The notes under the pieces: model-generated
The model's database searches: none
The model's input: the letters and a program-made list of their open reading frames with translations, nothing else
What the model was told of the DNA's origin: nothing
From: Treponema sp.
GTDB lineage: Bacteria > Spirochaetota > Spirochaetia > Treponematales > Breznakiellaceae
Assembly: GCA_009781635.1 (NCBI GenBank)
Contig: WQXU01000009.1
Location: forward strand, 1-64,000
Direction: 5' to 3'
DNA length: 64,000 nucleotides
Translations under genes and position numbers: made by a program
Shown here: positions 26,219 to 34,450 of the stretch, in pieces
Layout: each line of letters opens with the position of its first letter
How positions within the stretch are numbered: the first letter of the stretch is position 1

Positions 26219-27097
26219 TTATAGTGATACTATACTATTTCTATAATTTGACAAAATTCCTTCATCAAAACGATTTATTATTCCTTGCAATGCTTCTAAA
26301 ACATCATCTTTATCTTTAGGAAGTTTAGCAACAAAAGGAGCAGTATTTGAAACGGTATTTGCATTTATTGTTGTGGTAATATCAATATTTTTTATAAAAT
26401 TCTGTAATTCATATAATTTTTCTGTTTCACTTGCTGGAATATATTTTCCTGCATTTACTTCTTTATATAATTCTGATTCAGGAAAAATGGTTAAACCTAC
26501 GATATTGATACTTTGCGGATTTGACTTATTAAATATTTTAGCGCTTTCCAATGCATTGCGCTCGGTGTTACCGCTTCCAGAAAGACCATTCAAATATGTA
26601 AGATGATATTTAATACCGGCATTATCTAACCTATGAAGCTGTTCAACAATATCAGAAGCTGTATATCCTTTATTCATATAAGCAAGAGTTATATCATCAC
26701 CAGTTTCCGTTCCAATTGAAATATAATTATAACCTATGGAATAAAGTTTGCTTAATTCATCTTGTGTTTTATTTTTGATGTCAGAAATTCTGGCAAAACC
26801 GCCTACGCTTTCAATATGAGGCAGGAAAGATTTTATTTTTTCTCCGATAGTCTTTAGTTTATAAAAACTCAATCCTATAGGGTTTGCCCCTGTAAGAAAA
26901 ACACGTTTTGCTTTAAGAAATGGTTTTTTTAACTCTATCAAATCCATATCAATTTCTACTTCCGGAGACATCCTAAATGGCGTTCCCTTATACAAACTGC
27001 AAAATTTGCATTTATTGTGCATACAACCAGATGTAACCTGTAAGAGTAAACTGTCTGCTTCAAATGACGGTCTCCATACTTGTCCTGTAAAATGCAT
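26219..27097 (-). CDS. radical SAM enzyme
   Basis: A 292-residue protein with the 4Fe-4S cluster cysteines C25, C30 and C33 in SGCMHNKCKFCSLY, spaced C-x4-C-x2-C as in the CTHNKCTFC-type group of uncharacterised radical SAM proteins. The TIM-barrel features include ISIGTETGDD (SAM-contacting region) and YHLTYLNGLSGSG. No B12-binding or SPASM domain is seen. Lying between a membrane protein and a phosphatidyltransferase under MarR control, it may modify a lipid or small molecule, but the reaction is unknown. Confidence 0.8.
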   Translation of the reverse strand: MHFTGQVWRPSFEADSLLLQVTSGCMHNKCKFCSLYKGTPFRMSPEVEIDMDLIELKKPFLKAKRVFLTGANPIGLSFYKLKTIGEKIKSFLPHIESVGGFARISDIKNKTQDELSKLYSIGYNYISIGTETGDDITLAYMNKGYTASDIVEQLHRLDNAGIKYHLTYLNGLSGSGNTERNALESAKIFNKSNPQSINIVGLTIFPESELYKEVNAGKYIPASETEKLYELQNFIKNIDITTTINANTVSNTAPFVAKLPKDKDDVLEALQGIINRFDEGILSNYRNSIVSL

Positions 27098-27111
27098 TAT
27101 ATTATACCTAT

Positions 27112-27963
27112 TTAATTTGTACTTTTTCTTATTCTTATTATTTCTAATGTTTTTACAGTAAAATATAGAACTACTATATCAACGGTGCTTCGTAAAAGCA
27201 TTTGCGGCATAACACCTTTAAAAATCAATCCTATAAAACTATTAAAAATAATCCAATTTATCCCGATTGTAAGAAAGATTATATTTACATTTCTATATTT
27301 CATATTTTTAAAGAACGGCTCAATGTATACATATATAAAACCCAACAAGAAACCAAATAATAATGTCCATACTATACATGGTACTGGATATTGTGAAAAA
27401 TTATTATTAATAATTCCTGTTTTATATCCTATAATCCTGGTAATTAATATTGTTATTGCAATAATAAATATAAAAATAATATTATTTAATATATTATTTT
27501 TGTAAATATGTTCTTCTTTCTTGCTTATGTTAATATATCCAATAATCAAACACAAAAATAAAACTGGAAGCGCGTCAGCTAATCCCATAAAAAACTGATA
27601 TTTAACAAAATCAAAGCCCCAATAAGAAACAGGTGATGCTTCAACAACAATTTCCTGCATACCAATCATATAAATTAACGCAAATGATAACCCAAACCGA
27701 AACCCAATTTTTACTCCTGATATTTTAATTGCCGATCTGTTTCCAAAATATATTGTTACTGCAGTACAATGGGCAAATAGAATGAGAAAATAAAGCGTTG
27801 CAACAACTGGAAAACCAAGTGCCTTTACAAATATACTGTCAAAATCACCGTCATTAACTTCTGCCGGAAACAAGGCATGGGCAAAAATAGCAAGAATACT
27901 CGACAAAATTATTGCTGTCATATTAACTATTAAAAGTTGTTTTCTGCTAAATTGGTTTATCAT
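27112..27963 (-). CDS. integral membrane protein of unknown function
   Basis: A protein of 283 residues with about eight hydrophobic helices (for example LLIVNMTAIILSSILAIFAHALF and IIFIFIIAITILITRIIGY). I do not recognise the family. Start ATG 27963 is supported by GAGG six bases upstream. It overlaps the end of the MarR gene by 17 bp, so the two are translationally linked. It may be the target or transporter for whatever the MarR protein senses. Confidence 0.6.
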   Translation of the reverse strand: MINQFSRKQLLIVNMTAIILSSILAIFAHALFPAEVNDGDFDSIFVKALGFPVVATLYFLILFAHCTAVTIYFGNRSAIKISGVKIGFRFGLSFALIYMIGMQEIVVEASPVSYWGFDFVKYQFFMGLADALPVLFLCLIIGYINISKKEEHIYKNNILNNIIFIFIIAITILITRIIGYKTGIINNNFSQYPVPCIVWTLLFGFLLGFIYVYIEPFFKNMKYRNVNIIFLTIGINWIIFNSFIGLIFKGVMPQMLLRSTVDIVVLYFTVKTLEIIRIRKSTN

Positions 27964-28432
27964 TATATTCCTCATTTTTTGACAATGATTTCAAGTTAAG
28001 TTCCATCTGCTTTAATACGGCAATGGTGCTTAAAAGGCTTTCCTTTGATAAATCTTTATATAGTGAAGTCATAAAATCATTTATTTCCCTGTCAATATCA
28101 GAAGATACTTTTTTAATTTTTTTTGTAAGTATTATTTTGTACTCTCTTTTATCTTCTTTGTTACGATCAATTTTTATATATCCCTTTTTTTCAAGAGAAA
28201 CCAGTATTTTTTTTATATTCTGATAAGAGCATCCGACAATTTCTGCGACTTCCTTTAGATTAGGACTAGTTTCTTGAAGCAAGTTCAATGTCATTAAAAT
28301 AAAATGCTGTTTCATCGTTATATCGGGGAAAACTTCATCGCCTATTGTTTGTATCCGATTGCTTAAGGAAAATAATGTACCATAAAGCATTATTTCATTG
28401 GGCAAACCGTCAAATTCTGTTCTATGTATCAT
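27947..28432 (-). CDS. MarR-family transcriptional regulator
   Basis: A 161-residue winged-helix protein. The recognition region reads LKEVAEIVGCSYQNIKKILVSLEKKGYI, followed by the wing KIDRNKEDKREYKIILT. ATG 28432 has a perfect AGGAGG (28440-28445) eight bases upstream and is preferred to the longer reading frame. Two inverted repeats overlap its own promoter, so it is probably an autorepressor that also controls the three genes downstream. Confidence 0.82.
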   Translation of the reverse strand: MIHRTEFDGLPNEIMLYGTLFSLSNRIQTIGDEVFPDITMKQHFILMTLNLLQETSPNLKEVAEIVGCSYQNIKKILVSLEKKGYIKIDRNKEDKREYKIILTKKIKKVSSDIDREINDFMTSLYKDLSKESLLSTIAVLKQMELNLKSLSKNEEYNDKPI

Positions 28433-28447
28433 TTCAAAACCTCCTAT

Positions 28448-28496
28448 ATACATAACCTATTATGTATAATATATAACAAGTTATGTATTATGTCAA
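28448..28496 (-). promoter_or_regulatory. MarR operon promoter with two inverted-repeat operators
   Basis: Minus strand: TTGACA at 28491-28496, 17-base spacer, TATATT at 28468-28473. Two 20-bp sites lie over it: 28448-28467 (ATACATAA, 4 bases, TTATGTAT; perfect arms) and 28469-28488 (same outer sequence with one arm mismatch). They are placed 21 bp apart, two helical turns, just as expected for two MarR dimers bound side by side. Confidence 0.75.
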
Positions 28497-28604
28497 GACT
28501 TCATGTAAAATTTTTTATTGTCTTTTCCATATACTTTCCTTCCGACTTTTTTCAGTAAATCAATATAAAAATCAAAAATGTTTGTTATTTGCGTTTAACA
28601 ATAG

Positions 28605-28610
28605 TATTAT
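28605..28610 (+). promoter_or_regulatory. promoter of the nucleotidyltransferase gene
   Basis: TATTAT at 28605-28610 lies 17 bases after TTGTTA (28582-28587), about 28 bp before the ATG. The match is moderate. Confidence 0.4.
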
Positions 28611-28637
28611 ATTATTATCCAAAAACAAGGGGAAAAA

Positions 28638-29393
28638 ATGCACCTGCATCACAAAGAATCTATAGAAAATATGATTAAACATTACCGGGAAAACCGGGAA
28701 ATTATGGCCTTGTTTCTGATTGGCTCTGTCGCTACCGGAACCGCGCGCCCTGATTCTGATATAGACGGAGTTGCAGTTGTATCGCAGGAATATCTCAACT
28801 ATAAAAAAAATAATAATGGACTTGAAGAAACTTATTTTGGTAAATGCACTTACGAAGGCGGTTATTTTAATATTCATTATATGACTTATGAAGATTTGGT
28901 AAAACTTGAAAAAAGCGGCTCGGAGCCAATGCGGAATATGTTTTCATGCGCTCATACTCTTTTTTGTGATGAACCGGCTTGCAGGGAATTAGCGGAAAAA
29001 ATTCCTGTATTTCAAAAAGACGAAGCTGCGTCCAAACAATTTAAATTCTATTGCACTCTAAGAATGTATTACAATTATTTTTGGATGTGTTGTAAACCTG
29101 AAGGATTTATGCGTTTCCACATTGCAGACGGAATGATATATAATCTTTACCGCTTAATTTTACTTGAAAATGAAATCCTGTTTCCATCTATGAGAAAACT
29201 GGAAGAATATGTAAGGCTTGCTCCGGATAAACCGGAATGTATTATTGAAAAATGCCAAAAGTTTATGGAAACATTATCAGACGGTGATTGCAAGGCAATT
29301 TTAGACAGTTATGAAGCATGGACTTCCTACGATTATCCCAAGGATCACAATATTATAATGAATAATTTTTCTGACCCCTGGGAATGGCAGTAG
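28638..29393 (+). CDS. nucleotidyltransferase-domain protein
   Basis: A 251-residue protein. Residues about 20-60 hold the polymerase-beta-like pattern FLIGSVATGTARPDSDIDGVAVV, that is GS-x(n)-D-x-D with the two metal-binding aspartates. The rest is helical and resembles aminoglycoside adenylyltransferase-type proteins, but the substrate is unknown. AAGGGGA precedes the ATG. It faces purC tail to tail with only 6 bp between the stop codons. Confidence 0.7.
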   Translation: MHLHHKESIENMIKHYRENREIMALFLIGSVATGTARPDSDIDGVAVVSQEYLNYKKNNNGLEETYFGKCTYEGGYFNIHYMTYEDLVKLEKSGSEPMRNMFSCAHTLFCDEPACRELAEKIPVFQKDEAASKQFKFYCTLRMYYNYFWMCCKPEGFMRFHIADGMIYNLYRLILLENEILFPSMRKLEEYVRLAPDKPECIIEKCQKFMETLSDGDCKAILDSYEAWTSYDYPKDHNIIMNNFSDPWEWQ

Positions 29394-29399
29394 TTTTTT

Positions 29400-30092
29400 T
29401 TATCCGGCAGATGCATTTCCGGTTACAATTTTAAATAATTCAAGCGGTTCAATAATTCTGCCGTTTTTATAAACACGCATATTGCCGCCGGAGATTTCGT
29501 CAATTAAAATAATCCGCCCGTTATTTCTTGCAAACTCAAGTTTAATATCATAAAGCTCACAATCAAATCCTGCAAGTTCGTCCTTTATTATTTTGCAAAT
29601 TTTCTGCGTTTGCTCTTTTAAATATTCATATTCATCATTATTAAGTATATTTAAAACCGCCAGCGCATCTTTTGTAATGGGAGGGTCTGCGCGCTTGTCG
29701 TCTTTAAGCGTAATCTCTACAAGCGCGTTTAATTCCTGCCCTTCATTCGCATATTGCCCGTAACGTCTTATAAAACTGCCAGCCGCTTTGTAACGGCAAA
29801 TAACTTCAATGCCTTTTCCGAAAAAAGCTGCGGGCAGAACTTCCATTGTGCTGTTTTCAATGTCTGACTTAACATAATGCGTTGCAATACCTTTATTGTG
29901 AAGCAATTCAAAGAAATGAGCAGTAAGCATAAGTCCGCTCCTGCCCATTCCTTTTACAGAAAGCCCAACAGTGTTTGCTCCGGGATCAAAGACGCCGTCA
30001 GTTCCGGTTACATCATCTTTAAACCTTAAAAGATAATTGCCGTTGTCAAGCGCAAATACCGTTTTTGTTTTGCCTTCGTAGAGAAGCTTCAC
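29400..30092 (-). CDS. purC: SAICAR synthetase
   Basis: A 230-residue phosphoribosylaminoimidazole-succinocarboxamide synthase of normal length, joining CAIR and aspartate in purine synthesis. It opens with LLYEGKTKTVFAL and contains ICRYKAAGSFIRRYG and the C-terminal IILIDEISGGNMRVY. The start is GTG 30092, with AAGG nine bases upstream inside the end of the mcp gene. Its place 1 bp after mcp is an unusual neighbour for a purine gene; no other pur gene is in the window. Confidence 0.92.
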   Translation of the reverse strand: MKLLYEGKTKTVFALDNGNYLLRFKDDVTGTDGVFDPGANTVGLSVKGMGRSGLMLTAHFFELLHNKGIATHYVKSDIENSTMEVLPAAFFGKGIEVICRYKAAGSFIRRYGQYANEGQELNALVEITLKDDKRADPPITKDALAVLNILNNDEYEYLKEQTQKICKIIKDELAGFDCELYDIKLEFARNNGRIILIDEISGGNMRVYKNGRIIEPLELFKIVTGNASAG

Positions 30093-30093
30093 G

Positions 30094-31893
30094 TTAAGAA
30101 ACCTTAAACCGGGAAACTTCCTTAATTAATACATCAATTCCTTCACGGTTCTTAATTGTAATTTCGTTAACATGATGAACAGCCACATTGATTTGCTCAG
30201 CGCCGGAAGCCATCTCGTTCATGCCTGAAGTGATCTCCTGAGTCACTTTTTCAAGATGCACGCTTTCCTGTATAACTTCCTTTGCTCCTTCAAGCATTTC
30301 ATGGGAGCCGCTCCTTACCTGCCTTGTTATCTCGTTTACATTACTGATTCCGTCAAGCACCTGTTTGCTGCCCGCTCCCTGTTCTTCCATTGCGCTGCGA
30401 ATATTTTCTTCCTGTTCCGCAACAGTCCTGACGCTTGAGTCAATAGCCTCAAAATTTGCCAGTACGTTTTGTGTTGAACGGGTGATCTTGTCAATTGAGC
30501 TCTTTATCTTTTTTAATACAGTGCTAATTGTTTTCGACTGCTCGCTGGAATTCTCGGCAAGCTTGCGGATTTCATCTGCAACTACGGCAAATCCCTTGCC
30601 TGCTTCCCCTGCATGAGCCGCTTCGATGGCAGCGTTCATTGAAAGCAGGTTTGTCTGGCTTGCAATATTTTCCATGACCGAGTTTATTTCCATTAACCCC
30701 TCAGACTCACGCGCTATTTCCTGAATATCCGCCGCTACTTCCGAAAGGCCTGAGCGCCCAATATCGGAGGCCTCTTTAAGTGTTTTTACATTATCGCTGT
30801 TCTTAACAAGAGTTTCGGTAACAGAGCGGGTATTGGCTACCATTTGTTCAATGGCAGATGAAGCCTGGGAAACATTTTCGCTTTGGTTTTCTACATGACC
30901 ATTAAGCTTGTTGATATTTCCAACAACCTGTTCCATAGTCGCATTGGTCTCACTGACGCTGGCGCTCTGGTTTATAACGCGGGTCTTTATGCTCTGGACA
31001 TTGGTAGTGATCTGGTTTATCGCAGCGGCAGTCTCGTTCATATTACTTGCAAGATCATTGCCTGTATTGGACAGCGCTGTTGTCTGGCTTATAATCGAGT
31101 GGATCATTTTGCTGAATTCATCCATTGTCTGGTTGTAGGCTTTGGAAGCTTTGGCAATTTCATCTTTACCTTCATCTGAAAGTTTCTCCGTTAAATCACC
31201 GATTGCAACCTTTTCAAATGCATTGACCAAAAGGCCAAGAGGCCGGCTTATCATGCCGGATATGTACAATGCAAGGAATATCGTAGCGGCAAATGCGACG
31301 GCCAGCGCAATAATTATCGTAACAAGCAAAGTCTGCGACAGTTCTGTTGAACTGGCATTAAGCGATGACGCAGTATTTACCATATACTCAAAACTTCTAT
31401 CGTAATTATTAAGGATTATATCGCTGTGTACTTTGCAATTTTCTAACCCTCTTAGAATATTGGGAACATCGTTTGTTTGAGAAGCTGCGTATAAACCTAA
31501 AACAACGGGCACAAGGTCATTCTGAAACACAGATCTTGCTTCATCAAAGTAGCGTGTCGCCTCTCCTTCGCTTACTGAACCTCTGTATGCGTCCATGTAC
31601 CTATCCAGTACCGGCAGATAGCCTTCGATACTGCGGAATTCTGCTTCAACTTGTGTAAAATTGCCTGTCATAGATGCTATTACCATTTCCCGCACATGTA
31701 TCCTTATCTTTAGAAGAGTTTGTTCAACAAAGGACAAATGCGGCATTGGACGGACTATGTTTCTGTACATGTAAAAACCGGAATCCCTGATTTGCTGCAT
31801 ACCGAAAATGCCTACCACGCCTACGGCGACAGCCAATATGGCAACAATAAAAAAACTCACAATCAGCTTCGTTCTTACTTTCATGTTTTTCAT
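30094..31893 (-). CDS. mcp: methyl-accepting chemotaxis protein
   Basis: A 599-residue receptor with an N-terminal membrane helix, a four-helix-bundle sensor (about residues 35-185), a second helix ([24 protein letters not shown]), HAMP ([23 protein letters not shown]) and the signalling domain. The tip reads [38 protein letters not shown], the classical form. AAAGGAG lies ten bases upstream. The signalling half is close to the MCP at 48.6-50.8 kb, which suggests recent duplication with exchange of the sensor part. Confidence 0.9.
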   Translation of the reverse strand: MKNMKVRTKLIVSFFIVAILAVAVGVVGIFGMQQIRDSGFYMYRNIVRPMPHLSFVEQTLLKIRIHVREMVIASMTGNFTQVEAEFRSIEGYLPVLDRYMDAYRGSVSEGEATRYFDEARSVFQNDLVPVVLGLYAASQTNDVPNILRGLENCKVHSDIILNNYDRSFEYMVNTASSLNASSTELSQTLLVTIIIALAVAFAATIFLALYISGMISRPLGLLVNAFEKVAIGDLTEKLSDEGKDEIAKASKAYNQTMDEFSKMIHSIISQTTALSNTGNDLASNMNETAAAINQITTNVQSIKTRVINQSASVSETNATMEQVVGNINKLNGHVENQSENVSQASSAIEQMVANTRSVTETLVKNSDNVKTLKEASDIGRSGLSEVAADIQEIARESEGLMEINSVMENIASQTNLLSMNAAIEAAHAGEAGKGFAVVADEIRKLAENSSEQSKTISTVLKKIKSSIDKITRSTQNVLANFEAIDSSVRTVAEQEENIRSAMEEQGAGSKQVLDGISNVNEITRQVRSGSHEMLEGAKEVIQESVHLEKVTQEITSGMNEMASGAEQINVAVHHVNEITIKNREGIDVLIKEVSRFKVS

Positions 31894-31936
31894 CTTTTTA
31901 AACTCCTTTATTTACCTATAATTAAGATGATTTCTG

Positions 31937-31955
31937 AAAACCCGCCCCGGGTTTT
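31937..31955 (-). promoter_or_regulatory. perfect palindrome in the mcp leader
   Basis: AAAACCCG (31937-31944) and CGGGTTTT (31948-31955) flank three bases. It could be an operator or a hairpin in the mcp leader RNA. It stands about 45 bp before the mcp start. Confidence 0.4.
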
Positions 31956-32134
31956 GAAAGTTTACTACTATATTTTATACTATTTTTTCATTAATATAAA
32001 GCCCCAACGGCGGAAAATTTTAAAAAGTGTTTTTGGAAAAGACGCAAAATTCATGCGTATGCTTGACAAAATATCAAAAATTATTCAGAGTTATCAAACC
32101 GAAGTATTTCGGGTACAGTCCTGGAGGTTCCATA

Positions 32135-32245
32135 GTGAACAATCAAAATCGCGTATTGAACGGCTTTATTAGAAGCGAAGCAACTCTGGCTTTTATTATT
32201 GCGCTATTTCTCATTACGCGGACGGTTGTCCACAGGAGTGTGTAG
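32135..32245 (+). CDS. small predicted membrane protein or leader peptide
   Basis: A 36-residue frame starting at GTG 32135 with GGAGG (32123-32127) seven bases upstream. It has a polar N-terminus (NNQNRVLNGFIRSE) and one hydrophobic segment (ATLAFIIALFLI), then a basic tail. It lies just before a terminator-like hairpin and the MFS gene. It may be a small partner of the transporter or a leader peptide whose translation controls the hairpin. Without homology evidence it could also be chance. Confidence 0.4.
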   Translation: MNNQNRVLNGFIRSEATLAFIIALFLITRTVVHRSV

Positions 32246-32274
32246 AGGCTGTAATAAAACGGCAAAGGCATACG

Positions 32275-32314
32275 CCCGGGCAATCGGTAAAACGGTTGCA
32301 CCGGGTTTTTTTTT
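32275..32314 (+). terminator. terminator or attenuator in front of the MFS gene
   Basis: CCCGG plus GCAATCG (32275-32286) pairs with CGGTTGC and CCGGG (32293-32305) around a six-base loop, followed by nine Ts. It sits 28 bp before the MFS start codon, in the leader, so it could regulate read-through rather than end a gene. Confidence 0.7.
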
Positions 32315-32342
32315 GCTTCAATTTAATCCAAGGAGAACTTTT

Positions 32343-33599
32343 ATGAAAAAGCAAGGTTTCTATCCTGTGTTCGCAGCGATAGCAATTCAACTCACCCTCG
32401 GCATAGCCTATATCTGGAGCGTATTCCAGACAGGTATCGCAAACAGTATCTTCGGCGGCGATAATGCCGCGGCAGGGCTTACATTTTCGCTTCTGCTTGC
32501 AACACTGACCATCGGAAGCGTATTTGGCGGAAAGCTGGCTGTAAAATATTCTACCCGTATTGTCGTGTTTACAGGCGGCGTAATATTGAGCGCAGGCTTT
32601 TTTCTGGCCTCGTTTGTTACAGCCGGCACTTCATGGCTTTTATGGGTCACCTATGGCGTCATGGGCGGCGCCGGCATGGGGTTTACATACTCCACAACCA
32701 TTGCCTGCGCTCAAAAGTGGTTCCCTCACAAAAAAGGTTTTGTCACGGGTATCATCGTTTCCGCCCTTGGTTTCGGCGGCGTTGTTTTCACGCCTATCGT
32801 TGAGAGCCTGATTACTGCCTTCGGCGGCGCAGGCGCCGGAGAACCCAAAACTTTTATGGTCTTGAGCGCAATCTTTCTGGTTGTTTGCACAGCGGGAAGC
32901 TTTTTTCTGAAGAACCCTCCCGAAGAGTACTCACAGCAGTACGCGGCAGGTTCCAATGCGCCGAATAAGGCTGCGCTAAAGGCTGTTAAAGATCATACGC
33001 CTGCGGAAATGCTTAAGTCGCCGCGGTTTTATCTGATGACCGCCGCTTTTATGTTTGCCTGCATGGGCGGACTTATGATGATAGGTTTTGCAAAACCCAT
33101 CGCTGTTGCCAAAGATCTTGCGCAGACTGCTACCATCGGAGTTCTGGCGATTTCCATGTTCAATTCAATCGGCCGCCTTCTTTGGGGCATTGTTTCCGAT
33201 AAAATCGGGAGAAAGAATACAATAATGATCCTGCTTTCCGGAAGCGCAATTCTTTCACTTTTTGTCACCGCCGTAAACGGTTACTGGATTTATGTCTTGA
33301 TTGCCTTGATTGGGTTTTTCTACGGCGGACTGTTAAGCACCTTCCCCTCGCTGACAGCCGATATTTTCGGCGCAAAACACATGGCAACTAATTACGGGTT
33401 TGTGCTGCTTGGTTTTGGCATTGGAGCGATTGTTTCATCGCAAATCGCAGGGTACTACAAAAACATTGCAGCTAACGACATCAGTCTTATGTTTCCGGCT
33501 TTTGTGATCGCATCAGGCTGCGCTGCCGCCGGGATTGTTATGATGTTGATTCTAAGGAAAACAGCCAGGAAACCAATGGAAACAGGAGCAGTAAACTAA
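32343..33599 (+). CDS. OFA-type MFS transporter (oxalate/formate antiporter family)
   Basis: A 418-residue, about 12-helix major facilitator starting MKKQGFYPVFAAIAIQLTLGIAYIWSVFQTG, the usual opening of the OFA family. Later motifs include GFGGVVFTPIVESL and the loop FNSIGRLLWGIVSDKIGRKN. Family members carry oxalate/formate, lactate or other small organic acids; the substrate here is not settled. AGGAG sits seven bases before ATG 32343; the in-frame extension upstream crosses the hairpin and is not used. Confidence 0.85.
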   Translation: MKKQGFYPVFAAIAIQLTLGIAYIWSVFQTGIANSIFGGDNAAAGLTFSLLLATLTIGSVFGGKLAVKYSTRIVVFTGGVILSAGFFLASFVTAGTSWLLWVTYGVMGGAGMGFTYSTTIACAQKWFPHKKGFVTGIIVSALGFGGVVFTPIVESLITAFGGAGAGEPKTFMVLSAIFLVVCTAGSFFLKNPPEEYSQQYAAGSNAPNKAALKAVKDHTPAEMLKSPRFYLMTAAFMFACMGGLMMIGFAKPIAVAKDLAQTATIGVLAISMFNSIGRLLWGIVSDKIGRKNTIMILLSGSAILSLFVTAVNGYWIYVLIALIGFFYGGLLSTFPSLTADIFGAKHMATNYGFVLLGFGIGAIVSSQIAGYYKNIAANDISLMFPAFVIASGCAAAGIVMMLILRKTARKPMETGAVN

Positions 33600-33645
33600 A
33601 AAGTTTTTTATTGACTTTTCATATTTTAAGGGTTACATTAATAAC

Positions 33646-34092
33646 ATGAACCTCAAAACAGTAATTAGTACGGATACGATCGATCTTAACCTGAAAGGTT
33701 CCACAAAAAAAGAGATAATCAACGAGTTGCTTGATATTCTTTACAAAACAGGAAAAATTCAGGACAGAGAAGCGGCGTTAACGGCGGTAATGGACAGGGA
33801 AGAAAAAATGTCCACCGGAATGAAACATGGAATCGCAATACCTCACGGAAAAACTGCAACAACACAGGATTTGGTTGCCTGCATAGGTATCTCAGAAAAA
33901 CCTGTAGATTTTGATTCCCTGGACAAACAGCCGTGCAGAATCTTTATTATGACCCTTTCCCCGGTAGAAAAAACAGGACCTCATTTGCAATTTTTGGCGG
34001 AAGTCAGTCTTCTTTTTAAAAGCGCCGAAAAACGCGAAGAAATATTAAAAGCCAAAACACCAGAGGAAGTTCTGGAAATATTAACAGAATAA
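33646..34092 (+). CDS. ptsN: PTS EIIA-type (PtsN/fructose-like) domain protein
   Basis: A 148-residue single IIA domain with the phospho-His at H67 in GIAIPHGKT. No IIB or IIC gene is near, so a regulatory role like PtsN (IIA-Ntr) is likely, receiving phosphate from HPr (gene at 40185). The distal phosphorylation control by HprK on the same window supports a regulatory PTS. The ribosome site is weak (AAGGG 13 bases upstream). Confidence 0.8.
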   Translation: MNLKTVISTDTIDLNLKGSTKKEIINELLDILYKTGKIQDREAALTAVMDREEKMSTGMKHGIAIPHGKTATTQDLVACIGISEKPVDFDSLDKQPCRIFIMTLSPVEKTGPHLQFLAEVSLLFKSAEKREEILKAKTPEEVLEILTE

Positions 34093-34096
34093 TTGC

Positions 34097-34450
34097 ATGA
34101 ACCTTTCAGACAAATTGCAAATGTCTCCTTCCGAAGCTGAAAGCCGTTTCAAAGAGTTAAAGCTGGACGGGGTAAACTCAATTGAGTTAAATCTGCAATG
34201 GGAATTGATAGAACATGAAGGGCCGGGTATTTACGATGAGGCCTTTCTTGCAAACTTTAGAAAAGTTATTATAGCGGCGGAAAAAGAAGGGATTACAGTC
34301 TCTGTAAATTTTCACAGCGGCGCGCCGTCATGGACAAAGAGCGGGCAAATCTGCGATGACACGCTTAAAGAACACTGCGCTGCCGCTTTACATCATGCGC
34401 AGCGCCGTTTAAAAAACTGCGCTGCCATTACAGGCTGGCGTCAGACTTAA
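34097..34450 (+). CDS. truncated glycoside-hydrolase-like TIM-barrel fragment
   Basis: A 117-residue frame resembling the first strands of a GH5-like barrel (NSIELNLQWELIEHEGPGIYDEAFLANFRKVI, then GITVSVNFHSGAPSW, then RRLKNCAAITGW). Full enzymes continue with NEP, the acid/base Glu, directly after this point and then several more strands. Here the frame stops, so both catalytic glutamates are missing. It is probably a remnant, ending right against the convergent lytic transglycosylase gene. Confidence 0.45.
   Translation: MNLSDKLQMSPSEAESRFKELKLDGVNSIELNLQWELIEHEGPGIYDEAFLANFRKVIIAAEKEGITVSVNFHSGAPSWTKSGQICDDTLKEHCAAALHHAQRRLKNCAAITGWRQT

Larger units (their letters stand above)
31894..32342. 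other. intergenic region between divergent mcp and MFS genes
   Basis: This 449-bp spacer holds the mcp leader, a perfect palindrome (AAAACCCG/CGGGTTTT, 31937-31955), a possible small membrane ORF (32135-32245) and a strong terminator-like hairpin (32275-32314) in front of the MFS gene. No known riboswitch class could be recognised. Confidence 0.6.

Noticed and set aside
31720-32172. 150-codon plus-strand frame before the MFS gene
   Set aside because: It begins inside the mcp gene on the opposite strand and has no ribosome site or recognisable pattern; only the separate 36-codon frame at 32135 has a convincing start signal.
32199-32342. Longer N-terminus for the MFS protein
   Set aside because: The extension translates through the terminator hairpin and lacks hydrophobic sense; the AGGAG-preceded ATG at 32343 gives the family N-terminus.
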